Source of the DNA: Wolfiporia cocos
Lineage: Eukaryota; Basidiomycota; Agaricomycetes; Polyporales; Phaeolaceae
Reading direction: 5' to 3'
Length of the DNA: 64,000 nucleotides
Assembly (NCBI GenBank): GCA_029448655.1
Contig: JACCLO010000009.1
Span: forward strand, 744,001-808,000
Part shown: piece after piece, positions 9,417-19,383 of the stretch
Numbering within the stretch: position 1 is the stretch's first letter
Layout: each line of letters begins with the position of its first letter
Program-made: the position numbers and the translations under genes
Notes under the pieces: model-generated
Seen by the model: the letters and a program-made list of their open reading frames with translations, nothing else
The model's database searches: none
What the model was told of the DNA's origin: nothing

Positions 9417-10098
9417 TCAAAGGTCTTCGTCTTTTGGCACGTACATCCTGCCCCTGTAGAGCAGTATTCCATCCGTTTGTTGCCATTCATCTGCGGTGGT
9501 TCTCGCGGGGAATTCGCCTGTGCCCCCTAGAGCACGGATCGCCTGTTCCGCAGATTCATCTCGATCGTTGGCGTTCTTGATTCGATCAATGATCGGGATC
9601 TGGATTGCATGGACGACGAGTTCGTCTGGAATCATGGTGATTCCCTTGTTGTCTTCGTTGCTTTCGTCCAGGTGGTACAACCTGGAAAGTGTGTCGGCCA
9701 TGACTAGTTTCCTTCCAGGGACGTGCTGCAATTTCAGGTCGAATTGCGAAAGGAATAGATGCCATCTCGCTTGTCACCGATTTAGGCGCTGTGCGCTTCT
9801 CCAGTATGTCAGGTTCTGATGATCACTTCGTATCAAGATCCGATGCGGTGCTCCTTCCAATAGGTGCCGCCATTCTTCTAATGCTCGGACTATTCCGAGT
9901 AGTTCGCGATCATAGATTTCGTAGTTCCGTTCTGTTGATGTCAGGGATTGTGAGAGATATCCCACTGGCCGTTCGTGCCCTGTTTCATCTGTTTGTTTCA
10001 GCACTGCTCCTGTGGCGAACTGAGATGCATCTGTTTCGAGGATGAATGGTTTCTCCTTGTCTGGTGTTCCTAGCGCGGGCGCCGTCGTGAATGCCTGC
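9417..10098 (-). pseudogene. Element A RNase H domain and linker, with a nonsense codon
   Basis: This continues the RT segment across element B: the codons before and after the insertion (KQ, then AFTTAPALG) join without loss once one CCTGC copy is removed. RNase H motifs are [34 protein letters not shown] and [10 protein letters not shown]. The frame stops at TGA 9774-9776 after AQRLNR, where relatives have Arg before QARW; the frame resumes at once. The linker (QHVPGRKLVMADTLSR onward) reaches the next TGA at 9417-9419. Both stops are explained by CGA to TGA. Confidence 0.9.
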
Positions 10099-10795
10099 TG
10101 TCACAGATTTGGGACATGCCACTATTTTTCCCGTATTTTTACCTATTTATCTGGTATTTCTACGACCTTGTAGACATTTACGCTGTTAAGCGCCCGTCTA
10201 CACGTACACGCAACCAAACAACACGTATACAACGCGGTATACGTCCACTTGTCATAACAACACGTACATAACACGTATGTACGCGTCAATGACTCAGCGG
10301 ACTAACCTCCGGTGTCACGCGCTGTACTCATATCCCGTTATCGGGCTATGTCACCACAATTGGATAAGCGGCCCGCTCATTATCACATGCCAATGCCCTT
10401 ACGATTACTCATATCCCGATACCGGAATATAGTTCTCACGTGCATGGCTTACTAATGTAGCAACGCCACTATCACAACATGAACCTACGGTCCTAACAAC
10501 TCTTCTTACTGGTGCGGCCATTACCGGCGCACGTGGTCTATTGTAGTTTACGACTTAGCTGTATTAGTTACGTCTGCGCACAGACCGTCTCAATGTTTGG
10601 CTCCCTTACTGGTAACCAAACAATGCATGTATATAAGTAGGGCTATCGCTACGATAAGCCTTAGATTTGTTCTCTGCATTCGCACAGTTACATATCATCT
10701 CTGCTTGCGCCCACTAGTCTCCTCACCAACCTCCAGCAACCCCTTCAAGTCGCTTATCAGGTTAAAGTGTGAGTCCCACAGTCTAGTCTGTGTCA
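10099..10795 (+). repeat. 5' LTR of element B
   Basis: 697 bp, matching 19384-20080 at a constant offset of 9285. It carries a TATA box at 10630 and ends GTCTGTGTCA. Confidence 0.97.
10630..10673 (+). promoter_or_regulatory. Element B promoter: TATA box, hairpin and predicted RNA start
   Basis: TATATAA at 10630-10636 is followed by an imperfect hairpin (GGGCTATCG with CGATAAGCC). AGATTTGTTCT at 10663-10673 begins 33 bp after the first T of the TATA box, the usual distance to a start site. These 11 nt are the exact complement of the PBS, which fixes the predicted 5' end of the RNA independently of the TATA spacing. Confidence 0.75.
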
Positions 10796-10797
10796 TA

Positions 10798-10808
10798 AGA
10801 ACAAATCT
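10798..10808 (+). promoter_or_regulatory. Element B self-primer binding site
   Basis: AGAACAAATCT lies two bases inside the 5' LTR and is the perfect complement of AGATTTGTTCT at the predicted 5' end of the RNA (10663-10673). It lacks the TGG start typical of tRNA primer sites. The fission-yeast element Tf1 is known to prime with the first 11 nt of its own RNA; this is the same length and layout. Confidence 0.75.
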
Positions 10809-11818
10809 CCCCCCTACCCCCGCCCTTGCGCTTGCGCTTGGGTCTGGGTTTCTATCCTACAGGGGCTATTACTTGTTGCTGCGCACATCCCTTTCTGCCT
10901 GACAAGGCGATTGGGGTGATAGTTGAGATCTGGGGGATACATCGCCATCCTCGGCAGAGGATTGGCAACCAGGGAAGCCACACCGCCTTTTTAGGCAGGA
11001 GGCCTACCTAACCCGGACTCCAGGGTCAAGGAGACATGGTCCTCGCTGACAAGCTTGGACCATGCGCGGTTAAGACCCGCCTGTGGAGAAAAGGGGACGG
11101 TCTGCCTGTGTGCGCCCAACCCCCTGTCATGGCAAGCGTTGTTCAGCGCCCCATCACTATCCACAGGGTCATCATTATGATGGCATGGGAATTTTCCAAA
11201 GCCGCCTCCCAGGCGTAAGGGACCTGCTTTGAACCCGTTATGGGAAAAGCAGTGAGGGGGATCATCTTCGGATAATCCTGCCAAAGGACAAGTGCGGTAG
11301 CCACAAAACATAAGTCCTCCGGGCAGTTCGGCGTGCAAGTCATGGGGTCAAATAGGGCAAAGGGGTACACTTGCGCGCCTTAGGGCTAATCCACTTACCT
11401 GTGGACGCGATGGTATTCCAATGTCCTGAAAAAGTCCCCGTGATAGTCTGTAGACGGCAACCTCATTGTTGAAGCATGGACAGGCTAAGGGGTGTAAAAT
11501 CCCAGCCACTTTCCGGCATCGTCCCTCCGGGGCGGTGTCGTGTATCCGAATCCCAATCATCTGACCCAGGAACCGGCCTGGCAGTCAGCAACTCTACCCC
11601 TGGAGTCGGCGCCTCTGACCGTTAGGGTCATGCGAATATCCGCGCCGTCTCGGCACAGGGTTTGCGCGCAACATAAGAGTAATTATGCCCCGTAGTACAC
11701 CTTCTTTGCTCCTGAAAAGGAGTCCACTACCCTACCTTACATAATCCCTTTTATTCCTGTTCTTGGACGTATCACTGGGAAACTTCGTTTCTCATGAAAG
11801 CTGCACTTTCTTAGAATC
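10809..11818 (+). other. Long leader of element B
   Basis: About 1 kb between the PBS and the first ORF with no convincing coding frame on either strand. It contains many GC-rich inverted stretches, so it may be a packaging or structured leader or may hold introns. I see nothing that identifies its role. Confidence 0.5.
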
Positions 11819-12718
11819 ATGCCCCGCGTTACCCGTCGCACCCGTGGCTCCTCCACTGCCCCTTACGTCAAACCGGCGAAGCGGTCCCTTCTCAGCCGCA
11901 TCGACACCGCCGACATTCCTCGGGCAGAGGACGTCACGTACACTCTTCCTGTAAAGGAAGACTACACCGGGAAGCTCCATCTTTGGGAGATTCCCGTCCA
12001 CATGCCAAAGCACATCGCTGAGGCTGGGAAACCCGCTCCTCGACCTCCCAAGCCAGTTCCGCTCGCCAAGCGCATCTGGACAGAGGAAGAGAAGCTAGCC
12101 GCTTCCATTACCGCCATGGAAAACCTTATCGAACTCCGCGAACTCAACAAGCTCAAGCTCGCCCGCGATAAGCTGAATAAGCGAATCGCCGCCAAACAAG
12201 CCGCCAAGGAAGCCAAGCAGGCAGCTTCTTCACTGGCCCTCCGTCTCTCCAGCCCGGCGGCCGGACCTTCCGTTCCGGCCAACCACAAGATTCTCGACCC
12301 TTCCCTCGTCTTCGGGAAGAAGAAGCCTCTCCAAGCATGCGATCAAGTTATTCCCATGCTAGAAGGCACTCTCACTCGTCTTACTCCTCTCGCCAACCAC
12401 CCCCCTAATTACCCAGGCTTCCATATGGAAAACGACATGCGTTTCCATACTATGGTAGTAGAATTGGAGGATCTGGTGGATAACGTAAAGGATAGAGCGA
12501 GACGGGGGAGGATCACCAATAGAGACTGGAGAATTATGAAAAAGTACTGTAAACAACTCGGCAACATTTCCTTTTTGGATTGGCGTACGGACTTAGCTCG
12601 TATCGTAGCAGAATGCGTAGCGCTACAAATTACTTTTGCCTTCGGTGTAACACCACCTGACAAGGTGGCAGGGCCCTCAACTACTTCAGTAGAAGAGGAT
12701 ATACTCGCGATTGTATAG
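11819..12718 (+). CDS. Element B ORF1: extra 299-aa protein upstream of gag
   Basis: Function unknown. It starts at the ATG at 11819 and ends 157 bp before the gag ATG. The N-terminus is basic (MPRVTRRTRGSS). Residues about 90-140 are Lys/Ala/Leu-rich and helical, with a heptad-like run around LNKLKLARDKLNKRIAAKQA, probably a coiled coil. The C-terminal part (around EDLVDNVKDRARRGRI) is mixed. There is no zinc knuckle, protease or membrane segment. It is intact in a recent element, so it was probably under selection, but it is not part of a canonical Gypsy genome. It could be a Gag-like or chaperone accessory protein. Confidence 0.8.
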   Translation: MPRVTRRTRGSSTAPYVKPAKRSLLSRIDTADIPRAEDVTYTLPVKEDYTGKLHLWEIPVHMPKHIAEAGKPAPRPPKPVPLAKRIWTEEEKLAASITAMENLIELRELNKLKLARDKLNKRIAAKQAAKEAKQAASSLALRLSSPAAGPSVPANHKILDPSLVFGKKKPLQACDQVIPMLEGTLTRLTPLANHPPNYPGFHMENDMRFHTMVVELEDLVDNVKDRARRGRITNRDWRIMKKYCKQLGNISFLDWRTDLARIVAECVALQITFAFGVTPPDKVAGPSTTSVEEDILAIV

Positions 12719-12860
12719 TAGAAATACTATCATCTTTTAACTCTGAAATAGAGTGCGAGTGTGATCTATAACGAAAGTTGCAGCTTTCAAACCAAACCCC
12801 TTCTTAAGAATCTAAGACAATGAGTAACCGGAAACTAACATTCGTCACAAACAGATTCAC

Positions 12861-12876
12861 AAAAAAAAAAAAAAAA
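12861..12876 (+). promoter_or_regulatory. A16 tract abutting the gag start codon
   Basis: Sixteen consecutive A residues, the last being the A of the gag ATG. Because ORF1 lies upstream, gag is a downstream cistron on any genomic-length RNA. A-rich leaders that bind poly(A)-binding protein can support internal initiation in yeast, so this tract may drive gag translation; that is inference. Confidence 0.6.
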
Positions 12877-14867
12877 TGTCTTCCACCTCCTCCGTTAGCA
12901 CCCCACTCGCCCCCCGCAAGATGCGCCTCCGCTCAGAAGGCCCGGTGACCCCGGTAGCTGGTCCCTCGGGAACTCAGCAACTGGTGACGCTGGAGCACCT
13001 AAGCGAGGGAGAGGAGGAGGAAGAGGAAGAAGCAGTACAGGAGTTCGTTCCCCCACAAAGGGATTCTCCGACCAACCCCATGGGTACACGCCCAGGCACC
13101 CCCATTGCCGGTTACCCCCCGACTCGTCGTACCCGACCAATCGGGCCCGTCACCAACCTGGAAATGGAATTTTCCAGTCCAGTACGGTGGACCGATGCAG
13201 TGGCCGCCGACAACCTCAAGGCGTACCTCACAGAGGAGGAACATCACAAGGTGGATGGGGCCCTGCATGGGCCAATCATTGACTCAGCCGTACAACGAAG
13301 TGCGGCCATATCCTACGACACCACCGATACCCTCGGGCGAATGGTGTACGCCCGCCTGGATCGCATCCATGGCAGAATCGATTCCCTGGTTGGGCAATCC
13401 AGGGCAATCGAACAAAAAGCCCAAGACGAGCTACAGGAGGCGGTAAATTCGGTCCGTAACGAGGTGCTGTCCACGCTGGTGGACCTTGGTAAGGAACTCC
13501 GACAGGAGTACACCGCCAAGTTCTCCGCAATGGAGAAGGAACTTCGGAAGGATTACCGGTCCCGGCTGGACGACCTCGAGGATGCATTTGCCGAACGCAT
13601 GGAGAAGGTCGACGAGGAACTCCGGAGGATTCGCAAGAATCCCTCCGTTCCCAACCCTCCCGGTGTCCGCACGCCCCCGGAAGACCCGGCACCGGCCCCC
13701 GGTAATGCTCAAGCCAGAGCAGCCGAGGCCGCTGCCGCCGCTCAAGCTGCAGCTGCTGCTGCAGCAGCCGTCGCCCCGCAGATTCCAGGTCTGCCCCAAA
13801 ACCTGAAAATCCCCCCTCCCCCCGAATTCTCTGGGTCATCTGGAAAGGTGACTGCACAGGAATGGGTGGAGAAGATGGGCCTGTACTTCGGTACGCTCAG
13901 GGTCTACGATGACCATGACCGTATCACCACGGCCCTCTTCCGCGTCACAGGGGACGCATACAAGTTTTTCTCGCCTCTCATCAAGAAGGCAGGAAACGGT
14001 GAACCTCTCGGCACCTGGGAGGACTTCACCAAATCCGTAATGGTGCAATATGGGAAAATGACGGATAAGGAGATCGCGAAAAAGGAAATTCGCGGTTACT
14101 ACGGCACGAAAGGCAAGGAATTGGCAGAATCAAACTACTTCAATTACTGCGAACGGTTCCGCACCCTCGGCCGCCTCTCCGAAACCGCCAACGAGACTCT
14201 GGTGTGGGAATTCACCGAGACTCTCCCCGAAAAGGTCAAGGACACCTTAAACGTCCTCGGCAAGACCCCGTTCTTCAAGGCCCCCACCGACATCGAGCCT
14301 CTGATAGATTTCGCCCTCGAAATGTATCAGACATCTTACCCTGACAAGATCAAGGGTTCGATCTTCGAGAAGGCCGGCAAAAAGGACTCGGCCCCTGCCG
14401 AAAAGAAGGAGACGTCCTCCGCTTCTGCAAAGAAGTCGGAGAAAAAGAAGGACAAGGGAAAGGCGCCCGCCAAAGCCCCCGCCGACACCACCAACGCCGT
14501 CTGCACTTACTGCAAGCAGACGGGACACTATTTCAACAAGTGTCCTAAGCTTGCCGCGGACAAGGCTGCGGGAACGTTCGTGCCTGCTGCTCAGCGGGCC
14601 GAACAACAAAGGGCGAAGGATGCAGCTGCCGCGTCTGGAAAGACCACGGCTGCTCCTTCGGGTAGTGGAAAGGGACAGGCTTCTGGCAAGAAGCCGTACT
14701 CGGCGCCCCCCGCGGATGGCAAGACGTATCGTGCCCGAACGATCTGGGAGGAAGTGACAGCTGACTCAAGCTCAGCAGGACCCTCGGCCCCCGCCACCAC
14801 CGTCGCCAATGTCGGGACCATCTCGGTTCCCCTCGCCCCAACCACACGTCTCGAAGACGTTCTGTGA
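12876..14867 (+). CDS. gag: Element B Gag, 663 aa
   Basis: Structural protein that forms the cytoplasmic virus-like particle and binds the element RNA. The N-terminal third is acidic and Pro-rich, then helical (around ELRQEYTAKFSAMEKELRKD, probably coiled coil), followed by an Ala-rich run. The retrotransposon-gag core lies around residues 310-490 (IPPPPEFSGSSGK, then AQEWVEKMGLYFGTL). One CCHC knuckle, CTYCKQTGHYFNKC (CX2CX4HX4C), sits at about residues 543-556, after a Lys-rich stretch. The start is the ATG ending the A16 tract. The last 110 nt overlap the open pol frame, which is +1 relative to gag. The frame is intact. Confidence 0.92.
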   Translation: MSSTSSVSTPLAPRKMRLRSEGPVTPVAGPSGTQQLVTLEHLSEGEEEEEEEAVQEFVPPQRDSPTNPMGTRPGTPIAGYPPTRRTRPIGPVTNLEMEFSSPVRWTDAVAADNLKAYLTEEEHHKVDGALHGPIIDSAVQRSAAISYDTTDTLGRMVYARLDRIHGRIDSLVGQSRAIEQKAQDELQEAVNSVRNEVLSTLVDLGKELRQEYTAKFSAMEKELRKDYRSRLDDLEDAFAERMEKVDEELRRIRKNPSVPNPPGVRTPPEDPAPAPGNAQARAAEAAAAAQAAAAAAAAVAPQIPGLPQNLKIPPPPEFSGSSGKVTAQEWVEKMGLYFGTLRVYDDHDRITTALFRVTGDAYKFFSPLIKKAGNGEPLGTWEDFTKSVMVQYGKMTDKEIAKKEIRGYYGTKGKELAESNYFNYCERFRTLGRLSETANETLVWEFTETLPEKVKDTLNVLGKTPFFKAPTDIEPLIDFALEMYQTSYPDKIKGSIFEKAGKKDSAPAEKKETSSASAKKSEKKKDKGKAPAKAPADTTNAVCTYCKQTGHYFNKCPKLAADKAAGTFVPAAQRAEQQRAKDAAAASGKTTAAPSGSGKGQASGKKPYSAPPADGKTYRARTIWEEVTADSSSAGPSAPATTVANVGTISVPLAPTTRLEDVL

Positions 14868-17800
14868 AGAACACACCAGCCCCGCAGCGGCTGGGAGTGT
14901 ACAGCGCCCCGAAGAAGCGCACCTCTACGAAGAGGCTTCACAGAGACCCCTTATCTTGTGGGAAGATAAGGCGGTCGTACGTCACCCGGTATCCCATCTC
15001 GGTATATTCGGTAACTCGGCAATGGACTTTGCCCGGAGGACAAGGACACTAGCTACACGTGCCCCTCCTGTACAATACTTTTATCCTGACCCGCTCGCGC
15101 TAAAGTTTTTCACTTTGTATAATGTACATGGAAACGATTCTCGAGACGACAATAAATCGTTCTCTATCGAAGTGGAACTGTGGGTATATGGAAAGAAAGT
15201 CAACGCCATGGCATTAATCGACACCGGTGCATCAATAAGCGTCATTGATAAGAAACTCGTCCATGAGGAAAAGTTAGTCACTCAGAAACTACCTTCGCCT
15301 CTCGAGATTCGCAACGCCGACGGTACCTCTAATACCGCCGGTAATATCAATATGGCAGTAAAAGCTTATATGGTGCACGAGGAACACAAGTCCACCGAAT
15401 TCTTGTACGTAATGGACGTACAGAATGCGGATGTGATCCTCGGATATGACTGGTTCCTGAAACACAACCCGGACTTCAATTGGCCGGAAGGAACCTTCAC
15501 ATATCGGTGTACGGAAAAATGCAAACATGGCAAACGGGTTTCGATTTCTGAGGAAGAAGACGAAATCGAACCCCGCAACATCTATCAGATCATCAACGAC
15601 TTTCCAATAGATTTTCTCGGCTTAGAGGAGCCTGAGAATCCCTTTGTCGCTTGGGTGAACACCCTTGACGAAGGAACGGAACTCCTTATCGATGCCATTC
15701 AGTCGATAACGGAGAAGTCAGACGATGAATTCCTGACAGATGCGGATCTCCAGAAATGGAAATCCTTGGTTCCAGAGGAATACCAGGAGTTTGGTCCCAC
15801 GGTATTTTCTCAACGCGCATCCGAAAGGATGCCCGAACGGAAACCATACGACCACGCCATCGACTTCCCCGATGACGCGGTACTACCGCCCCCGAGTAAG
15901 GCATACAAGATGTCTCCTCAGGAAGCGAACTCGCTAGATCAGTGGATTCAGGAAGAGTTACGGAAGGGCTACATCCGGCACTCGAAATCCCCGATCGCGA
16001 GCCCGGTCTTCTTCGTCCCTAAAAAAGACGGCGGAGTCCGAATGGTAGTCGACTACCGAAAGGTGAACGACTTAACCATTAAAAACAGGTACCCTCTCCC
16101 ACGCATAGACGAGCTTATCGATAAGCTTAGCCAGGCTTCGATATTTACGAAGCTCGACTTGCGTTGGGGTTACAACAACGTAAGAATCAAGGAGGGAGAT
16201 GAATGGAAGACCGCATTCATTACGCCTAACGGCCTTTACGAAGCTGTAGTCATGTACTTCGGTTTTTGTAATGCACCCAGCACGTTCCAACACATGATGA
16301 ACGATATTCTAGGTGACCTTATCAGAGAAGGAAAGGTCATTGTCTACCTAGACGACATCCTTGTGTTCGGAAACGACCTGTTGGAACACCGTCGTATTGT
16401 CAAACAAGTATTACAAATCTTGCAAGACAACGACTTGTTCGCGAAGCCTGAAAAGTGCTTCTTCGAACAAAGCAGTATTGAATACCTGGGAATGATCATT
16501 TCCAAAGGAAAAGTCGAAATGGACCCTAAGAAGGTAGCCGGTGTAATAGACTGGCCTACACCTGCCAAGGTGAAGGACGTCCAAGCCTTTGTTGGCTTCG
16601 CCAACTACTACCGTCGGTTCATTAAAGACTTCTCCAAAGTGGTTAAGCCGTTAACCGAACTGTCCAAGAAAAACACGCAATGGAACTGGGGACCCGAACA
16701 AGCGGAAGCCTTCCAAACTCTCAAGGAAGCTTTCACATCGGCTCCAATACTCCGGATCCCAGATCAGGAGTCCCCGTTCCGCGTGGAAGCGGATTCTTCC
16801 GATTACGCAACTGGTGCAGTGCTATCGCAATACTCTTCGGAGGATAAGCTCTGGCACCCGGTAGCCTTTTACTCGAAATCTCTATCAGCACCCGAAAGGA
16901 ACTATGAGATTTACGATAAGGAGTTGCTCGCAATCATCCGTGCACTAGAGGAATGGAGACATTACCTCGAAGGACACCCACACAAATTTGAAGTATGGTC
17001 GGATCATCTCAATCTGACATATTTCAAATCGGCACAACGGCTAACCCGGAGACAGGCACGTTGGAGTCTTTACCTGACAAGGTTCAACTTCACCATGTGT
17101 CACAAACCCGGTAAAACAATGCTCACGGCTGATCCTCTGTCACGGAGGCCAGACCATGAAGAGGGGGTGGAACTCGACAATCGCGATCAAATTTTGCTGA
17201 AACCGGAATACTTTACGGTTAGGGCGCTAGAAGCGTCACAGCAGGAGATACAATCAGGCGACGAGGACCTTCTCCGACAAATCCGACAAGCCCTCATGGA
17301 CGATCAAATTACCAAGGATTACCAGGAACTACTAAAAAGTGGTCCCAAGGAATTCGGTAAAGATCTCCAGGAATGGAACATGGAGGCCGGATTACTCCTC
17401 AGACGAGGAAAAGTGTACGTTCCAAAAGAGCCTAAAGAATTGCGCACGAAGATTCTGGAGTTACATCATGACCATGTGACTGCTGGACACTTCGGACGAT
17501 GGAAGACCTATGAACTTCTGTCACGTAATTACTGGTGGCCTGGAATGACCACGATGGTAAAGCAATACGTGGAAGGTTGTGACACATGTCAACGCATGAA
17601 GAACCACAACCAGACCCCGTACGGACCCCTGCAACCGCTCCCAGTCCCGGAAGCACCTTGGGACACCGTCACAATTGACCTTATCGTCCACTTACCGCCC
17701 AGCGGCGAATTGAAACAATTCAATGCTATTATGGTAATAGTGGACCGGCTTACCAAGCGAGCGCACTTCATTCCCACATCAGACAAGATAACGGCGAAAG

Positions 17801-19344
17801 AATTAGCGAACCTCCTATACCTTCGGATCTATCCGAACCACGGACTTCCGAAACAAATCATTTCGGATAGAGGCCCGCAATTCGCAGCTGCCTTGTTTAA
17901 GGGATGGTGTGAACAATTGGGAATCCAACGGTCAATGACAACTGCCTATCACCCGCAAGCGGATGGCCAGACGGAGAGAGTTAACCAAATCCTGGAACAA
18001 TATCTTAGATGTTACATCGATGTTATTCAGAAGGATAACTGGTCATGGTTTCTCCCTACGGCCGAATTCGCGTACAACAACGCGGCTAGTGAGACAACAA
18101 AGAATAGTCCATTCTTTGTCGAACTAGGAAGGCATCCCAACGCAGGACCTACGAATTTACGTCCAACACAATACGTGGACCTAAATGTCATTGCTTACGA
18201 ACGATGGTCAGCACAAGAACAAGCTAAGGCAGCAATGAAACTGGCTGCTGAACGCTGGTCTTGGTACTACGATCAACATAAGCGCTCGGTACCGTTTAAA
18301 GTCGGCGACAAAGTTCTCGTTGACGCCCGAAGCTGGCAAGACTCCGAAAGAAGTCTTAGTCCACGCTATTTGGGACCATTTAGGATAATTGAACAATTAT
18401 CTCCGGTCACCTTTAGGGTACACATGGACGAGCAATACAGGGCTTACCACCCAGTATTCCACGCTTCCAAGTTGGTCATGTACAAGGACCCGGTGCATCA
18501 GAAAAAACCAGAGCCTCAACCAGAAATGGTCGACGGCGAAGAATTATGGGAAGTCGAGAAGATCTTAGATCATCGTCTCCGCGCAGGAAGAGTTGAATAC
18601 AGAATCCGATGGAAGGGATTCGGTATCAATGACGACTCCTGGGTACGCGAAGCGGATCTCGACTCGGCATACGACATTTTGCAGGAATACAAGGCTTCAC
18701 ACGCCATTCCAATGCAGGATGTCCCCCTCAGGCGCTCAGCTAGAAGGAAAGAAGCAGTTCACGTCTTCGACCCTGACAGCGACGACTGGGAAGCCGACGA
18801 ATGCACGTGGCCAGACGACTGGCCGCAGTATCGCGAAAAATTTGCGAAGGACCCTAAGCAACGCATGGTTAGACACCCCGACGGGGGATGGATGTCAGCG
18901 GACATTAACCAAAACGCGGATTTGAAAATCGTAGTCGGTGAAGGCGGCCGAATGCCAGAAAAAGGAACCAAGGACTCGGTTGGGTTTGACCTGTACACTG
19001 CAACAGGCGACGTTCTGCCAGCTCACGGGCAGACAGAATACAACACCAAACTGAAGATCCAGGTACCTTTCGGCACTTACGGACGCATCGCCCCCCGCTC
19101 TAGTCTTGCCCGCAAAGGCATAGACGTAATGGGTGGCGTTATCGACCACGATTATCAAGGCGAAGTAATCATCATTCTCCGGAATCACTCCGACATATCT
19201 ATTGATATTCGGGCCGGTGATAAGATTGCGCAGCTCATCTGCGAAGTTGCTAAGGACCCGCACATTACGCTACACGGAAAATCTTACTTTGAAAAGATTA
19301 AATCCGAGCGCGGTACTGGTGGATTCGGCTCCACAGGAAAGTAA
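14758..19344 (+). CDS. pol: Element B Pol: protease, RT, RNase H, integrase, chromodomain, dUTPase
   Basis: The frame opens after TGA 14755-14757; the first ATG is 14809 (1511 aa from there). Approximate positions from that Met: aspartic protease, ALIDTGAS at 135; reverse transcriptase with the YLDD active site at 513; RNase H (VEADSSDYATG) at about 660; integrase with CDTCQRMK and Asp, Asp, Glu in TIDLI, ISDRGPQF and DGQTERVN (about 956, 1019, 1055); chromodomain (EELWEVEKILDHRL, then YRIRWKGFGINDDSW) at about 1245-1295. The last 140 residues are a complete dUTPase with all five motifs: GFDLYTA, APRSSLA, GVIDHDYQGEV, GDKIAQLI, RGTGGFGSTG. dUTPase removes dUTP and limits uracil in cDNA. Pol is +1 to gag, so it needs a frameshift or another device. 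Confidence 0.95.
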   Translation, partial: QLTQAQQDPRPPPPPSPMSGPSRFPSPQPHVSKTFCEEHTSPAAAGSVQRPEEAHLYEEASQRPLILWEDKAVVRHPVSHLGIFGNSAMDFARRTRTLATRAPPVQYFYPDPLALKFFTLYNVHGNDSRDDNKSFSIEVELWVYGKKVNAMALIDTGASISVIDKKLVHEEKLVTQKLPSPLEIRNADGTSNTAGNINMAVKAYMVHEEHKSTEFLYVMDVQNADVILGYDWFLKHNPDFNWPEGTFTYRCTEKCKHGKRVSISEEEDEIEPRNIYQIINDFPIDFLGLEEPENPFVAWVNTLDEGTELLIDAIQSITEKSDDEFLTDADLQKWKSLVPEEYQEFGPTVFSQRASERMPERKPYDHAIDFPDDAVLPPPSKAYKMSPQEANSLDQWIQEELRKGYIRHSKSPIASPVFFVPKKDGGVRMVVDYRKVNDLTIKNRYPLPRIDELIDKLSQASIFTKLDLRWGYNNVRIKEGDEWKTAFITPNGLYEAVVMYFGFCNAPSTFQHMMNDILGDLIREGKVIVYLDDILVFGNDLLEHRRIVKQVLQILQDNDLFAKPEKCFFEQSSIEYLGMIISKGKVEMDPKKVAGVIDWPTPAKVKDVQAFVGFANYYRRFIKDFSKVVKPLTELSKKNTQWNWGPEQAEAFQTLKEAFTSAPILRIPDQESPFRVEADSSDYATGAVLSQYSSEDKLWHPVAFYSKSLSAPERNYEIYDKELLAIIRALEEWRHYLEGHPHKFEVWSDHLNLTYFKSAQRLTRRQARWSLYLTRFNFTMCHKPGKTMLTADPLSRRPDHEEGVELDNRDQILLKPEYFTVRALEASQQEIQSGDEDLLRQIRQALMDDQITKDYQELLKSGPKEFGKDLQEWNMEAGLLLRRGKVYVPKEPKELRTKILELHHDHVTAGHFGRWKTYELLSRNYWWPGMTTMVKQYVEGCDTCQRMKNHNQTPYGPLQPLPVPEAPWDTVTIDLIVHLPPSGELKQFNAIMVIVDRLTKRAHFIPTSDKITAKELANLLYLRIYPNHGLPKQIISDRGPQFAAALFKGWCEQLGIQRSMTTAYHPQADGQTERVNQILEQYLRCYIDVIQKDNWSWFLPTAEFAYNNAASETTKNSPFFVELGRHPNAGPTNLRPTQYVDLNVIAYERWSAQEQAKAAMKLAAERWSWYYDQHKRSVPFKVGDKVLVDARSWQDSERSLSPRYLGPFRIIEQLSPVTFRVHMDEQYRAYHPVFHASKLVMYKDPVHQKKPEPQPEMVDGEELWEVEKILDHRLRAGRVEYRIRWKGFGINDDSWVREADLDSAYDILQEYKASHAIPMQDVPLRRSARRKEAVHVFDPDSDDWEADECTWPDDWPQYREKFAKDPKQRMVRHPDGGWMSADINQNADLKIVVGEGGRMPEKGTKDSVGFDLYTATGDVLPAHGQTEYNTKLKIQVPFGTYGRIAPRSSLARKGIDVMGGVIDHDYQGEVIIILRNHSDISIDIRAGDKIAQLICEVAKDPHITLHGKSYFEKIKSERGTGGFGSTGK

Positions 19345-19370
19345 TCGTTCCATTAGGGACAATGAAACCT

Positions 19371-19383
19371 GAAGAGGGGGTAA
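19371..19383 (+). promoter_or_regulatory. Polypurine tract of element B
   Basis: GAAGAGGGGGTAA lies directly before the 3' LTR, 27 bp after the pol stop. This is the plus-strand primer position. Element C has almost the same tract before its LTR. Confidence 0.8.

Noticed and set aside
10991..11338. 115-codon minus-strand ORF in the leader of element B
   Set aside because: Antisense, no family resemblance, and inside a transposon leader.
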